Below are positions 44,720 to 53,953 of a DNA stretch of 64,000 bases, piece after piece. The translations under genes and the position numbers were made by a program. The notes below the pieces were generated by a model. That model had not been told where the DNA came from and did no database searches. It saw only the letters and a list, made by a program, of their open reading frames with translations. Positions within the stretch are counted from its first letter, which is position 1; each line of letters starts with the position of its first letter. This DNA is from Devosia aquimaris. Its GTDB lineage: Bacteria > Pseudomonadota > Alphaproteobacteria > Rhizobiales > Devosiaceae. Where the stretch lies: the NCBI RefSeq assembly GCF_020169335.1, contig NZ_JAIEZN010000002.1:868001-932000 (forward strand). Reading direction: 5' to 3'.

Positions 44720-44763
44720 TTGACAACCTTTGCGCGACACGGCAATTGCTAAATGGTTTTAGC
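44720..44763 (+). promoter_or_regulatory. GCTAAA-N4-TTTAGC operator, copy 1, with upstream TTGACA
   Basis: GCTAAATGGTTTTAGC at 44748-44763 has 6-bp arms, just before the ribosome site of the propeller hydrolase. A TTGACA -35 is at 44720-44725, but the matching -10 is not clear. The operator is shared with 46938. Confidence 0.7.
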
Positions 44764-44774
44764 AGGGGATGACG

Positions 44775-45734
44775 ATGGGATTCAATCTGCCCGATCACTG
44801 GGTGTGGGATTTCTGGCTGGCCGACGATGGCGACCAGTATCACCTGTTCTATCTGCACGCGCCCAAGTCGCTCGGCAATCCCGACCTGCGCCATCGCAAT
44901 GCCCGCATCGGCCACGCGACCTCGTCTGACCTGCGGAGCTGGAGCAACCACGGCCAGGCCTTCGACGCCGGCGCGCCCGGCAGCTTTGACGGCAGCGCCA
45001 CCTGGACCGGCAGCGTGGTCCGCGGCCCCGACGGGCAGTGGCGCATGTTCTATACCGGCTCGCGCTTCCTCTATCCCGACCAGCTCGCCAATATCGAGAC
45101 GGTGGGTCTGGCCACCTCTCCGGACCTGTTCACCTGGACCAAACAGCCGGGCCCCATCGTCACCGCCGATGCCAGTCTCTATGAAACCCTGGGCACCTCG
45201 AGCTGGCCGGAAGAATGCTGGCGCGACCCCTGGGTGTTCTTCCAGCCAACAGACCAGCAATGGCACATGCTGATGACGGCGCGCGCCAAGACCGGCACCG
45301 AGCCCGATCGCGGCGTGCTGGGCCATGTGACCTCGCCCGACCTCAAGACCTGGACGCAGCAGCCCGCGCTGAGCGAGCCGGGCGCCGGCTTTGCCCATCT
45401 TGAAGTGTTCCAGCTCGTCGAGATCGACGGGCGCAACCAGCTCATCTTCTGCTGCGATACGGCCAAGCTGGTCGGCCCGCGCGCCGGCCAGACCGGCGGC
45501 GTCTGGTCGCTGCCGGTGGGCCACATGCCCGGCGCGGTCGATTTCAGCAAGGCACGCCTGCTGGTAGATGAATCTCTTTACGCTGGGCGTATCGCCATTG
45601 ATCGCGCCGGTACGCCCTGGTTGCTCGCCTTTCACAACCAGCGCCCCGGCGAAGCGTTCCAGGGCGGCATCAGCGACCCCATTGCCCTGGTCACCGGCGC
45701 CGACGGCTATCTGATTGCGGAGCGCGGCCTATGA
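44775..45734 (+). CDS. five-bladed beta-propeller glycosidase, GH32/GH43-like
   Basis: 319 residues from ATG 44775, chosen because AGGGG lies 6 bases before it (ATG 44769 would be too close). No signal peptide. Propeller motifs: VWDFWLADDGDQYHLFY with candidate nucleophile Asp12, WRDPWVFF with the transition-state Asp151, and HLEVFQL with candidate acid Glu210. The RDP triad is typical of GH32/GH68 and also seen in GH43-like enzymes. It probably hydrolyses a fructoside or related sugar; family not settled. Its stop overlaps the next gene (ATGA). Confidence 0.75.
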   Translation: MGFNLPDHWVWDFWLADDGDQYHLFYLHAPKSLGNPDLRHRNARIGHATSSDLRSWSNHGQAFDAGAPGSFDGSATWTGSVVRGPDGQWRMFYTGSRFLYPDQLANIETVGLATSPDLFTWTKQPGPIVTADASLYETLGTSSWPEECWRDPWVFFQPTDQQWHMLMTARAKTGTEPDRGVLGHVTSPDLKTWTQQPALSEPGAGFAHLEVFQLVEIDGRNQLIFCCDTAKLVGPRAGQTGGVWSLPVGHMPGAVDFSKARLLVDESLYAGRIAIDRAGTPWLLAFHNQRPGEAFQGGISDPIALVTGADGYLIAERGL

Positions 45735-46888
45735 GCATTGTCGTCAACGGCATCGTTGCCCCCGGTTTCGAGCCGGTCGCCCGGGCCTTCGAGCAGGCTT
45801 TTGACGGTCGCCCCGCCATGGGCGCGGCCCTGCATGTGCGTCAGCACGGCGAGACCATCGTCAATCTCTGGGCCGGCGTCGCCGATGCGCGCGACGACCG
45901 CGCCTGGACCGAGCGCACGCCTTCGGTGATTTTTTCCTGCACCAAGGGGCTGGTCTCCATCCTGGCCGCGCGGCTGGTCGAGGAGGGACGCCTCGACTAC
46001 GCCGCGCCGGTGGCGCGCTACTGGCCCGAATTCGCCGTCGCCGGCAAGGACCGGGTGACGGTCGGCCAGGCGCTGGCGCATCAGGCGGGCCTGTCGGCGA
46101 CACGCGCCGACCTGAGCGAGGACGACATCGTCGACTGGGACCGCGTCGTCGCCATTCTGGCCGCGCAGGAACCGCTATGGCCCCTGGGCACAGGCTACGC
46201 CTACCACGCCATCACCCATGGCTGGGTGGCTGGCGAAATCATCCGCCGTGTCACCGGACAGTCCGTGGGAACCTACTTCCGCGAACTGATCACGGCGCCA
46301 TTGGGCGTGGACGCCTGGATCGGCCTGCCCGAGGCCAAGGCGGACAGCTGCGCCCATCTCGAAGTCAGCCCGCCGCTGATCCAGCTCTGGGCCGATGAGG
46401 CCGCCAAGCCGGCGCCCAACTGGCCCTACAAGGCCATGACGCTGGGCAGCGCCTTGCCCGCAGACCTTGTGACCGACGAGGGTGGCTTCAACAGCCAGCG
46501 CATCCGGGCGGCCGAGATCCCCGGCGCTGGTGGCGTCGCTTCGGCGCGGGCGCTGGCGACCATCTGGTCGGCGACTGTGGCCCCCACCCAGGGCGTCCGC
46601 CTGCTGGGCGATGACGTGATTGCCAAGGCAACGCAGACCCAGAGCCAGGGCGCCCCGGTGTTTGGCGGCGAGCCGCCATTTTCGCGCTGGGGCTTTGGCT
46701 TCCAGCTTGATTCCGAAGCGCGGCGCTATCTCGGCGAGGGCTGCTTCGGACATGACGGCGCAGGCGGGCAGGTCGGCTTTGCCGATCCCCAGCGCCGGAT
46801 CGGTTTCGGCTTTGTCACCAACTGGATGATGGGGCCGGAAGACACGCGGGCAACGCAGATTATCGACGCGCTGCGCCCGCTGGTCTAG
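45731..46888 (+). CDS. serine hydrolase, beta-lactamase/esterase (EstB) fold
   Basis: 385-residue class-C-like serine hydrolase without signal peptide. The nucleophile motif Ser-x-x-Lys is SCTKG (Ser69, Lys72), and the Tyr motif is near residue 158 (GYAYHAIT). C-terminal HDGAGGQVGFADP corresponds to the third active-site strand. Such proteins act as esterases, transacylases or D-peptidases more often than as lactamases. Translational coupling to the propeller glycosidase suggests it removes an acyl group from the same imported sugar. This is inferred from context only. Confidence 0.82.
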   Translation: MSIVVNGIVAPGFEPVARAFEQAFDGRPAMGAALHVRQHGETIVNLWAGVADARDDRAWTERTPSVIFSCTKGLVSILAARLVEEGRLDYAAPVARYWPEFAVAGKDRVTVGQALAHQAGLSATRADLSEDDIVDWDRVVAILAAQEPLWPLGTGYAYHAITHGWVAGEIIRRVTGQSVGTYFRELITAPLGVDAWIGLPEAKADSCAHLEVSPPLIQLWADEAAKPAPNWPYKAMTLGSALPADLVTDEGGFNSQRIRAAEIPGAGGVASARALATIWSATVAPTQGVRLLGDDVIAKATQTQSQGAPVFGGEPPFSRWGFGFQLDSEARRYLGEGCFGHDGAGGQVGFADPQRRIGFGFVTNWMMGPEDTRATQIIDALRPLV

Positions 46889-46914
46889 TCACCGCGCGGG
46901 GACAAAGGGCTCTA

Positions 46915-46953
46915 TTGACAGAGCCCGGTGTCCATGCGCTAAATCCATTTAGC
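46915..46953 (+). promoter_or_regulatory. system-3 promoter with GCTAAA-N4-TTTAGC operator, copy 2
   Basis: TTGACA (46915-46920), a 17-bp spacer, then GCTAAATCCATTTAGC (46938-46953), whose first half falls on the -10 position. Perfect 7-bp arms (GCTAAAT/ATTTAGC) around CC. It would be blocked by LacI regulator 3. Confidence 0.75.
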
Positions 46954-46996
46954 AGGCGGAAACATCCGCTGCACATTGACCCTGGAGGAGGTTGTC

Positions 46997-48298
46997 GTGA
47001 GAGCCCATTCTCGCCATGCGCTTCGCATTGCCCTGTCCCTGACCGTTGCATCCACGGCTGGCGTCGCCCTGGCCGCACCGAGCTGTGGCACGGACCCTGT
47101 CGTGCTCAATTCCTATTTCGAAACCGGCTTCCCGCTGCCCAGCAAGCTGGCCGAGGAATTCACCAAGCAGTTCCCCAATGTCACCTTCGACATCAAGGAA
47201 GACCAGTTCGCCAATATGATGGAGAACTCGCCGCGCATCCTGTCGGAAGCCAATGCGCCCGACCTGGTGCGTCTGCCGTCGCTGACCGACCTCGTTGCCA
47301 ACGACCTGCTGCTCAACCTCGATGGCTATTTCACCGAATTCGGCTGGGACAAGTTCCCCGCTGGCCAGCTGGTGCAGCTGCGCGTTGAGCCCGGCGGGCG
47401 CCCGCGCGGCACCGGCTCGCTCTATGCCATGGGCCTGAACTATTCCATGACCGGCGTGTTCTATAACAAGGAACTGGCTGCCGAGCTGGGCATGACCGAG
47501 CCCCCCAAGACCGTTGCCGAACTCGATGCCCTTCTGGCCAAGGCCAAGGAAGCCGGCATGCAGCCGATCATGCAGTGGAACAAGGGCACGGCAGGCCTGG
47601 CCTTCCCGCTGCAGAACCTGATGGGCGCCTATGGTGCGCCTGAGCCGATCAACGACTGGATCTTCCAGAAGGACGGCGCCACCATCAATACGCCGGAAAA
47701 CCTCAAGGCTGCCGAGCATCTCGATGGCTGGATCAAGGCCGGCTATTTCCCCTCTGACGCCAATGCCATTGAATACTTCCAGATGATGAGCCGCTTCATC
47801 GGTGGCGAGGGCGTGTTCATGTTCAACGGCGACTGGGAATCGGGCAATCTCGACACCAATGCCGCCGGCAAGTTCGGCTTCTTCATCATGCCGACCGCTG
47901 AAGAGGGTGGCCGCCACGCCACCATGTCCGCCCCGCTGACCTTCGGCATTTCGGCCAATGCCGCCCATGCCGACTGCGCCGCCTTCTTCCTGAACTGGGT
48001 GGCCACCAATGAGGAAGCCCGCAAGATCAACGTCGCCGTGGGTGGCTCCAACCCCGGTGGTCCGGCAGACCTGGCCATCCCGGCTGTGACGCCCGGATCG
48101 GTGACCGAAGCCTCGCTGGCCGCTGGCCAGACCCTGGCCCAGGATAACGGCGCCATGGACTTCATCGCCAATGCCACCGGCGCCATCTTTGCCGCCGGCT
48201 GGACACCTGAACTGCAGAAAATGGTTGGCGACCAGCAGACGCCCGCGGGCCTGCTCGAAGCTGTCCAGGAGGAATACGAGACTCAGCTGTCGCGCTAA
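46997..48298 (+). CDS. sugar ABC transporter binding protein (system 3)
   Basis: 433 residues from GTG 46997, with GGAGGAGG just before it. A signal peptide ends near ALAAPSCG. The mature part is an SBP_bac_1-type fold (FETGFPLPSKLAEEFTKQFP, GLNYSMTGVFYNKELAAELG, GEGVFMFNGDWESGN). It probably binds the sugar processed by the propeller glycosidase and serine hydrolase under the same operator. Followed by two hairpins in the 195-bp gap before the permeases, which should reduce downstream expression. Confidence 0.9.
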   Translation: MRAHSRHALRIALSLTVASTAGVALAAPSCGTDPVVLNSYFETGFPLPSKLAEEFTKQFPNVTFDIKEDQFANMMENSPRILSEANAPDLVRLPSLTDLVANDLLLNLDGYFTEFGWDKFPAGQLVQLRVEPGGRPRGTGSLYAMGLNYSMTGVFYNKELAAELGMTEPPKTVAELDALLAKAKEAGMQPIMQWNKGTAGLAFPLQNLMGAYGAPEPINDWIFQKDGATINTPENLKAAEHLDGWIKAGYFPSDANAIEYFQMMSRFIGGEGVFMFNGDWESGNLDTNAAGKFGFFIMPTAEEGGRHATMSAPLTFGISANAAHADCAAFFLNWVATNEEARKINVAVGGSNPGGPADLAIPAVTPGSVTEASLAAGQTLAQDNGAMDFIANATGAIFAAGWTPELQKMVGDQQTPAGLLEAVQEEYETQLSR

Positions 48299-48331
48299 GG
48301 CTGGTTGCGTAAGGCCTGCCCAGGCTCTATC

Positions 48332-48355
48332 GCCCTCCTACCCCAAGGGGAGGGC
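48332..48355 (+). terminator. GCCCTCC/GGAGGGC hairpin after system-3 binding protein
   Basis: 7-bp stem (48332-48338 with 48349-48355) shortly after the stop. It resembles the CCCTCC-type hairpins at 22780 and 62705. A partial terminator is likely because permease genes follow on the same strand. Confidence 0.45.
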
Positions 48356-48393
48356 TGGCAAGCGGGTCTTTCGGGAAACTAACCCGAAGGCCC

Positions 48394-48423
48394 GTCCCGA
48401 CCCCACCCCGTGTGGGGCGGGAC
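48394..48423 (+). terminator. second hairpin before the system-3 permeases
   Basis: GTCCCG (48394-48399) pairs with CGGGAC (48418-48423), and CCCCAC pairs with GTGTGGGG inside with a bulge. Together with the hairpin at 48332 it forms a tandem structure in the gap. Confidence 0.5.
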
Positions 48424-48493
48424 GCCCGCAAGCCCGGACAGGCCCACAAGCCAAGCGACTGTATCCTCCAAGCCTGATCGGCCGGAATGACCC

Positions 48494-49429
48494 ATGAGTG
48501 AAAACACAGTGTCCGCTCCGGACGTCAGCCAAACCGCCCTGCGCCGCCCCTCCTCCAGCGGGCGGCGCAAGGCGCGCCTGATTGCCTGGGCCTTCGTTGC
48601 CCCCGCGGCCATAGCCTATGCCGCCTTCGTGCTCGTGCCGCTGTGCATGAGCGTCTATTACTCGTTCCTGCGCTGGGACGGCATCGGCAAGGCCCGCTTC
48701 CACGGCCTGACCAATTACATCACCGTGCTCACCGATTCCGATCTGCTGCAGATCATCGGCAATGCCTTCCAGCTGGTCATCTATTTCTCCCTGATCCCGG
48801 TGGCGCTTGGCCTGGCCGTGGCCTCGGCCATCCGCAGCCACATGGCCGGCCGCTTTGGCACCATGACGCGCACCGTTTTGTTCCTGCCCCAGGTTATCCC
48901 CCTGGTGGCCGCCGGCATTGCCTGGAGCTGGATGTTCGCCTCCTCGGGCCTGGTCAACCAGACGCTCAAGGCCATTGGCCTCAGTGACTGGGCACGCGGC
49001 TGGCTGGGCGACTTCGTCTGGGCCCTGCCGGCCGTCGGCATGATCGGCGCCTGGGTCCAGCTGGGTCTGTGCACCATGCTGCTGGTGACTGGCATCACCA
49101 AGATCGACCCAAGCCTCTATGAAGCTGCGCGCCTCGATGGCGCCCGCGCCTGGCATGAGTTCCGCTACATCACCCTGCCCGGACTGCGCCAGGAGATCGG
49201 CGTCTGCATCACCGTCACTGTGATCGCCGCGCTGGCCAGCTTCGACATCGTCTACATCTCCACCCAGGGCGGTCCGGGCATCACCACCACCGTGCCGGGG
49301 CTTGAGATCTATCGTCTGGCCTTTGCCCATCGGCAGGTGGGCCTCGCCTCCGCGCTGGCCATCGTGCTGATGCTGCTGGTGCTGATCTCCATCGCGCCCG
49401 TGCAGTGGCTGACCCGGGACAAGAAATGA
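48494..49429 (+). CDS. sugar ABC transporter permease, MalF type (system 3)
   Basis: 311-residue six-helix permease with basic N-terminus. EAA loop: SLYEAARLDGARAWHEFRYITLPGL, followed by SFDIVYISTQGGPG, as in UgpA-type proteins. Its stop overlaps the start of the partner permease (ATGA). Works with the binding protein at 46997 and the ATPase at 50265. Confidence 0.92.
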   Translation: MSENTVSAPDVSQTALRRPSSSGRRKARLIAWAFVAPAAIAYAAFVLVPLCMSVYYSFLRWDGIGKARFHGLTNYITVLTDSDLLQIIGNAFQLVIYFSLIPVALGLAVASAIRSHMAGRFGTMTRTVLFLPQVIPLVAAGIAWSWMFASSGLVNQTLKAIGLSDWARGWLGDFVWALPAVGMIGAWVQLGLCTMLLVTGITKIDPSLYEAARLDGARAWHEFRYITLPGLRQEIGVCITVTVIAALASFDIVYISTQGGPGITTTVPGLEIYRLAFAHRQVGLASALAIVLMLLVLISIAPVQWLTRDKK

Positions 49430-50250
49430 AGACCGCAACGCCCAATACCCTGCTGGCCCGCGGGTTGATCATCCTGTTGATGGTGGTGACGCTGCTGCCG
49501 TTCCTGAGCATGCTTTCGGCCGCGCTGGCGCCGCAAGGCACCTATCCCAACGGTCTGCAATGGCCCGAGGATCCGCAATGGGGCAACTTCATCAGGGCGT
49601 TTGAAGTCGCCAAGATGGACCAGTTGCTGCTCTCGAGCGTGCTGATCGTGCTGGGCGTGGTGCCGATCTCCGTGGCGATTGCCACCATGGCCGGCTATGG
49701 CCTCGCCAAGCTCACCAGCGCCAAATACAAATGGGTCTATCTGGTCTTTGTCTTCGGCCTGACACTGCCCTTTGAGGCTGTCATCACCCCGCTCTACTAC
49801 GAAGTGCGGGCGCTTGGTCTGCTCAACACCCGCTTTGCGATCATCCTGCCGCTGATCGGGCTTTACATGCCCTTTGGCGTCTATTGGATGCGCGCCCATT
49901 TCCTCAATGTGCCGCAGGATCTCACCGAAGCCGCTCAGCTCGACGGCGCCACGCGCTGGAAGGAATTCCTGCTCGTGCAGGTGCCGCTGGCGCGCCCGGC
50001 CATCATGTCGCTGTCGATCCTGCTGTTCCTGTGGACCTGGAACCAGTTCCTGCTGCCGGTCGTCCTGGTGCAGGACCCCATGCAGCGCACCATGGCCGGC
50101 GCCCTGGGCGCCTTCCAGGGGCAATGGGGCACCGATATCCCGCTGCTCTGTGCTGGGTCGCTGTTGATCCTGGCGCCGACCATTCTGCTTTTCCTCATCT
50201 TCCAGCGCCAGTTCGTCGCTGCCCTCATGCAGGGCGCGGTGAAGGGCTAA
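49426..50250 (+). CDS. sugar ABC transporter permease, MalG type (system 3)
   Basis: 274 residues from ATG 49426, overlapping the previous stop; the frame is open further upstream but this start gives the normal N-terminus. Six helices, EAA loop [27 protein letters not shown], and C-terminus [19 protein letters not shown]. It forms the channel with the MalF-type subunit. The ATPase starts 14 bp after its stop. Confidence 0.92.
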   Translation: MKTATPNTLLARGLIILLMVVTLLPFLSMLSAALAPQGTYPNGLQWPEDPQWGNFIRAFEVAKMDQLLLSSVLIVLGVVPISVAIATMAGYGLAKLTSAKYKWVYLVFVFGLTLPFEAVITPLYYEVRALGLLNTRFAIILPLIGLYMPFGVYWMRAHFLNVPQDLTEAAQLDGATRWKEFLLVQVPLARPAIMSLSILLFLWTWNQFLLPVVLVQDPMQRTMAGALGAFQGQWGTDIPLLCAGSLLILAPTILLFLIFQRQFVAALMQGAVKG

Positions 50251-50264
50251 ACCGGAGACTTCCC

Positions 50265-51350
50265 ATGGCGGGCCTGACCCTGCGATCCGTGATCAAGAAC
50301 TATGGCGAGGTACCCGTCATCAAAGGCGTGGACCTCGATATTGCCCATGGTGAGTTCGTCGTCTTCGTCGGCCCCTCGGGCTGCGGCAAGTCCACGCTCC
50401 TGCGCATGATTGCGGGGCTGGAGGACATCACCGGCGGCGAGGTCAAGATCGGCGACCGCGTGGTCAATGACGTCGAGCCGCGCGACCGCGGCGTCGCCAT
50501 GGTGTTCCAGAGCTATGCGCTCTATCCCCACATGACCGTCTACGACAATGTCGGTTTCGGGCTCAAGTTGGCCGGAACGCCCAAGGATGTGCGCGACAAG
50601 AAGATCCGCGATGCTGCCAAGGTGCTGCAGATGGAGCATCTGCTCGATCGCCGCCCGGCCCAGCTCTCGGGCGGCCAGCGTCAGCGCGTCGCCATTGGCC
50701 GCGCCATTGTACGCCAGCCCGACGTGTTCCTGTTCGATGAGCCGCTGAGCAACCTTGATGCCGCGCTGCGCGTCGACATGCGCATGGAGCTGGCGCGGCT
50801 GCATCACGACCTCAACGCCACCATGATCTATGTCACCCATGACCAGGTTGAGGCCATGACGCTGGCTGACAAGATCGTGGTCCTCAATGGCGGCGTGGTG
50901 CAGCAGGTTGGCTCTCCGCTCGACCTGTACAACACCCCGGCCAATCTCTTCGTTGCCGGCTTCATCGGCTCCCCGCGCATGAACCTGATTTCCGGCAGCG
51001 TTGCCGAAGTCACGCCCGAGCGGCTGCGCATCGTCTCGGGGCCGTCCTCCTTCTGGCTGGAAGCGCGCGGTCATGGCCTGGCCCCTGGCGCCGAGATCAC
51101 CCTTGGCATTCGCCCCCATGCGCTGTCCGTCGATCCCAGCGGGACCCTGGCAGGCAAGGTGCAACTAGTCGAACAGCTGGGCAATGAAACCGTGATCCGC
51201 GTTCTGCTGGCCGTTGGCACCGAAGTCACCGCCGTGCTGGCCGGCCAGGGCGTCCATGCTGTTGGCGGGCCGATTGCTCTGGGATTTGATGCCGCCGCGG
51301 TGCACCTGTTCGGCGCCGATGGCAACCGCATCGCCCTCAGCGGCGACTGA
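50265..51350 (+). CDS. sugar ABC transporter ATPase, UgpC/MsmK type (system 3)
   Basis: 361 residues from ATG 50265 with a GGAGA site. Walker [11 protein letters not shown]-loop [14 protein letters not shown], signature [15 protein letters not shown], Walker [16 protein letters not shown]-loop VTHDQVEAM. The C-terminal TOBE region is more divergent than in the other three paralogues. It completes the only system here with binding protein, both permeases and ATPase in one unbroken order. Followed by a strong hairpin. Confidence 0.92.
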   Translation: MAGLTLRSVIKNYGEVPVIKGVDLDIAHGEFVVFVGPSGCGKSTLLRMIAGLEDITGGEVKIGDRVVNDVEPRDRGVAMVFQSYALYPHMTVYDNVGFGLKLAGTPKDVRDKKIRDAAKVLQMEHLLDRRPAQLSGGQRQRVAIGRAIVRQPDVFLFDEPLSNLDAALRVDMRMELARLHHDLNATMIYVTHDQVEAMTLADKIVVLNGGVVQQVGSPLDLYNTPANLFVAGFIGSPRMNLISGSVAEVTPERLRIVSGPSSFWLEARGHGLAPGAEITLGIRPHALSVDPSGTLAGKVQLVEQLGNETVIRVLLAVGTEVTAVLAGQGVHAVGGPIALGFDAAAVHLFGADGNRIALSGD

Positions 51351-51362
51351 AGCATCGAACGA

Positions 51363-51387
51363 CCACGGCCGCGCAGGGCGGCCGTGG
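51363..51387. terminator. convergent terminator before the RTX gene
   Basis: CCACGGCCG (51363-51371) and CGGCCGTGG (51379-51387) form a perfect 9-bp stem with a 7-base loop between two converging genes. Confidence 0.7.
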
Positions 51388-51399
51388 CCAACAGGTCGA

Positions 51400-53283
51400 T
51401 CAGGCGATGAGCATGTCATCGCCCATGTTGGTGCCGAAATCGGCTGAGGCCAGCACATGGCCATTCAGCGTGCCGAATGCGATGAGAGCGCCGCCAACGG
51501 CTCCGGACATGATGGCCATGTCCTTGGTAGAGCCGTTGACGAACAGCAGGTCTGAGGCGCCGTCGCCGTCATAATCGCCGATGCTGCGCAGGGTGGTATT
51601 GGAGGGGGCAAAGCCAACGTTGACATTGGCGCCCGTATCGCCATCGAGATAGCTCATCCAGCCGCTGCTGCGGGCAAACAGCATGTCCGCGGCGCCGTCA
51701 TCATTGAAATCGCCAACGCCGAGCAAGCTCTGACCCGTGCGATAGCCCAGGTTCACATTGGCCCCGGTGGCGCCTTCGGCATAGCTCATCCAGCCGCTCG
51801 AGGTGCTGCGGAACAGCAGATCGTCCTTGCCATCGCCGTCGAAGTCGCCGATCGCCAGCAGGTCCTGCCCGGAACGGAAGCCGACGTTCACATTGGCAAA
51901 GCTGCCGCCCTGAACAAAGGACAGCCAGCCGCTGCCGCTGCGGAACAGCATGTCATCCATGCCGTCGCCGTTGAAATCGCCTACGCCCACCAGCGTCTGG
52001 CCGGTGCGATAGCCCAGGTTCATGCCGGTGGTGGCGCCTTCCAGCAGGGAGTACCACCCCGAAGCGTCGGTGCGGAACAGCAGGTCATCCTTGCCATTGC
52101 CGTTGAAGTCGCCGACAGCCAGCAGGGTCTGGCCATTGCGGAAGCCGATATTGGTGTTCACCCCTTCAGAATCGAGGCGCCCGTACCAGCCGCTGGCCGT
52201 GCGATAGAGCACGTCATCGGTGAAATCGGCCGAAAAATTGCCGATGGCCACCTTGCTGAGCACGCCGACGCTGCCTAGCGTATCGACCGCGGCCACGCCG
52301 CCATCCATTTCCTGGCTGCGCAGGGCGCCATTGCTGGTGTTGAGCAGCAGCAGGTCATCGCCCGCCCATTGGCCCAGATTGACGTTTTCCTCCAGCGCAA
52401 TCACCGTGTTCCCGAGTACGAGGAACTCAATGCCGCTGAAGCTATCGACGTCCCCCGTCATCAGATTGGTGATCTGACCGGCAGCATACTGCACGGAGAA
52501 ATTCGACATCGACTCTGAATAGCGCAGATAGTCCAGGCCCTTGCCCATATCGACGGTGTCGTTGCCTGCACCGGGATTGAACTCGCTCCACTTGTCGTTG
52601 CCGATCAAGACATCATCGTGGATTGTGCCGACGACAACATCGATTCCCACCACAGTGTCCGTGTCGCCATAGGTATCGACAATGGTTCCGGTCGCCAGAT
52701 TGGCCACAATGCCATTGGTGCCGCTTTCGGAGGCGTAGTAGGCGACATCAAGTGCTTCACCTGCGTCGCTGCCGATGAAATGGTCATTGCCACCCAGGCC
52801 GATATAGATGTTCTGACCCCAGCGTCCGGTCAGTTCGTCGTCATACATGCTGCCGACAAGAACGTCGTTGCCGTCGGGCGCCGAATAGCTGACGCCGCCG
52901 GTCGCCGAGTTGGCGTAGAAATCAACGTCAAAGCTCTGAATGAATTGGTTGAACAGCGTGAAATCGCCAGCCGATGCCTGTTGCAGTGCCGGTAACATGG
53001 ACGAGAAGAGTATTGGCTCACTCAGCGATGCGGAGACAACGGCCTGATTGTTCTGCACCACATAGATGGTCGCCACATTGCCGTCCGGCATGCCGCCGGG
53101 ACCTGAAGGCGCATAGTTCAGAACACGGACGGCTAGGGCTAGCCCCTGCGCATTGTTGAAGTAGATGTAGCCTTCGCCCCCGGTCGTACCGCTGGTGCTG
53201 GAATAGCTCAGCCCGGCCAGTACGGCGTCGACGATGTCGCTGGTGTCGCCGCCAATGGACTGTACGATAGTCATTCTGCTCAT
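51400..53283 (-). CDS. secreted RTX/VCBS beta-propeller protein
   Basis: About 627 residues from ATG 53283 (GGGGA before it). The N-terminal third is Ser, Thr and Gly rich with no signal peptide. The middle has calcium-binding RTX nonapeptide-like repeats (GLGGNDHFIG, GAGNDTVDMG). From about residue 345 there are six full and one partial repeats of about 44 residues with the FG-GAP/VCBS pattern (GDFNGDGMDDMLFRS, GDYDGDGASDLLF), enough for a seven-bladed propeller. The features fit export by a type I system and adhesion or glycan binding outside the cell. No enzyme domain or T1SS genes are visible nearby. Confidence 0.82.
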   Translation of the reverse strand: MSRMTIVQSIGGDTSDIVDAVLAGLSYSSTSGTTGGEGYIYFNNAQGLALAVRVLNYAPSGPGGMPDGNVATIYVVQNNQAVVSASLSEPILFSSMLPALQQASAGDFTLFNQFIQSFDVDFYANSATGGVSYSAPDGNDVLVGSMYDDELTGRWGQNIYIGLGGNDHFIGSDAGEALDVAYYASESGTNGIVANLATGTIVDTYGDTDTVVGIDVVVGTIHDDVLIGNDKWSEFNPGAGNDTVDMGKGLDYLRYSESMSNFSVQYAAGQITNLMTGDVDSFSGIEFLVLGNTVIALEENVNLGQWAGDDLLLLNTSNGALRSQEMDGGVAAVDTLGSVGVLSKVAIGNFSADFTDDVLYRTASGWYGRLDSEGVNTNIGFRNGQTLLAVGDFNGNGKDDLLFRTDASGWYSLLEGATTGMNLGYRTGQTLVGVGDFNGDGMDDMLFRSGSGWLSFVQGGSFANVNVGFRSGQDLLAIGDFDGDGKDDLLFRSTSSGWMSYAEGATGANVNLGYRTGQSLLGVGDFNDDGAADMLFARSSGWMSYLDGDTGANVNVGFAPSNTTLRSIGDYDGDGASDLLFVNGSTKDMAIMSGAVGGALIAFGTLNGHVLASADFGTNMGDDMLIA

Positions 53284-53459
53284 GTGGTCCCCCTGGCCAT
53301 GACTAGAAATCACGCGGCCACAAACAACTGTTGTTGGTCAGCCTGACCAGTAACGTTGCCCGGTAATTGGCTCACGTCAACAATAGTTTGTTAACCATCG
53401 GATATGCGCAGCCGGAAGAGTGCCCGATCAAGGCGGGGGGAAGGGGGCGCCCGCAGCGT

Positions 53460-53612
53460 CTATTCGCCGGCCTCGTAATAGGTCCGGGCGAAACGCTCGA
53501 TAGTAGGACTGGTCTGCTGTTGCACCAAGGCGCGCAGCACCACGTTTTCGGGGGGTGGAAGCTTGGCCTCTCGCCTCTGCCGCCGCAGCAACGACCACAA
53601 CTTTCGCAACAT
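53460..53612 (-). CDS. small basic protein, 50 residues
   Basis: Start chosen at ATG 53612, preceded by GGCGGAGAAG; two in-frame starts upstream lack a ribosome site. The protein is basic at the N-terminus (LRKLWSLLRRQRREAK) and ends in an acidic tail (YYEAGE). No known family recognised. It has a TATACT -10-like element upstream on the same strand (53684-53689). The ribosome site is the main evidence that it is real. Confidence 0.45.
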   Translation of the reverse strand: MLRKLWSLLRRQRREAKLPPPENVVLRALVQQQTSPTIERFARTYYEAGE

Positions 53613-53953
53613 AGTCTTCTCCGCCTGCAGATCCATTTTTGCAGACGATCTGGCGATGGGCAAGGGAAGCAAGACTATAGATCAGTATAGTTTGACAGTT
53701 GACTGAGCCTAAGTCGTTGATTGAAAATCATGAATCAAATCGACATGCAGTCGGGACTCGCGTTGATTCACGGAATATCATCCGAATCGGCATCAATAGA
53801 CTCACCGGAATCCATGGCGTCGCAGAAGAATTGGGGCGCCGCCGCGATGACTGTGCTGACAACGGAATCCGGATACGAAACTGCCGGCCCCGAGGGGCCG
53901 GCAGATGCATATTGGTGGCAGGTCGGAAGGCAGGCCGATTGGCCCGACGAGCG
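53613..53953. other. 341-bp intergenic, no gene seen
   Basis: The region is more AT-rich than its surroundings. It holds a TATACT on the minus strand (53684-53689) and the terminator at 53881-53904. Plus-strand frames here look like shadows with no ribosome site. Confidence 0.5.
53881..53904 (-). terminator. terminator after the small-protein pair
   Basis: CTGCCGGCCCC (53881-53891) and GGGGCCGGCAG (53894-53904) form a perfect 11-bp inverted repeat, about 50 bp past the stop of the 83-residue gene. Confidence 0.7.

Noticed and set aside
51700-52300. Direct repeats suggestive of a CRISPR-like array
   Set aside because: The roughly 132-bp periodicity is in frame and encodes the VCBS propeller blades.
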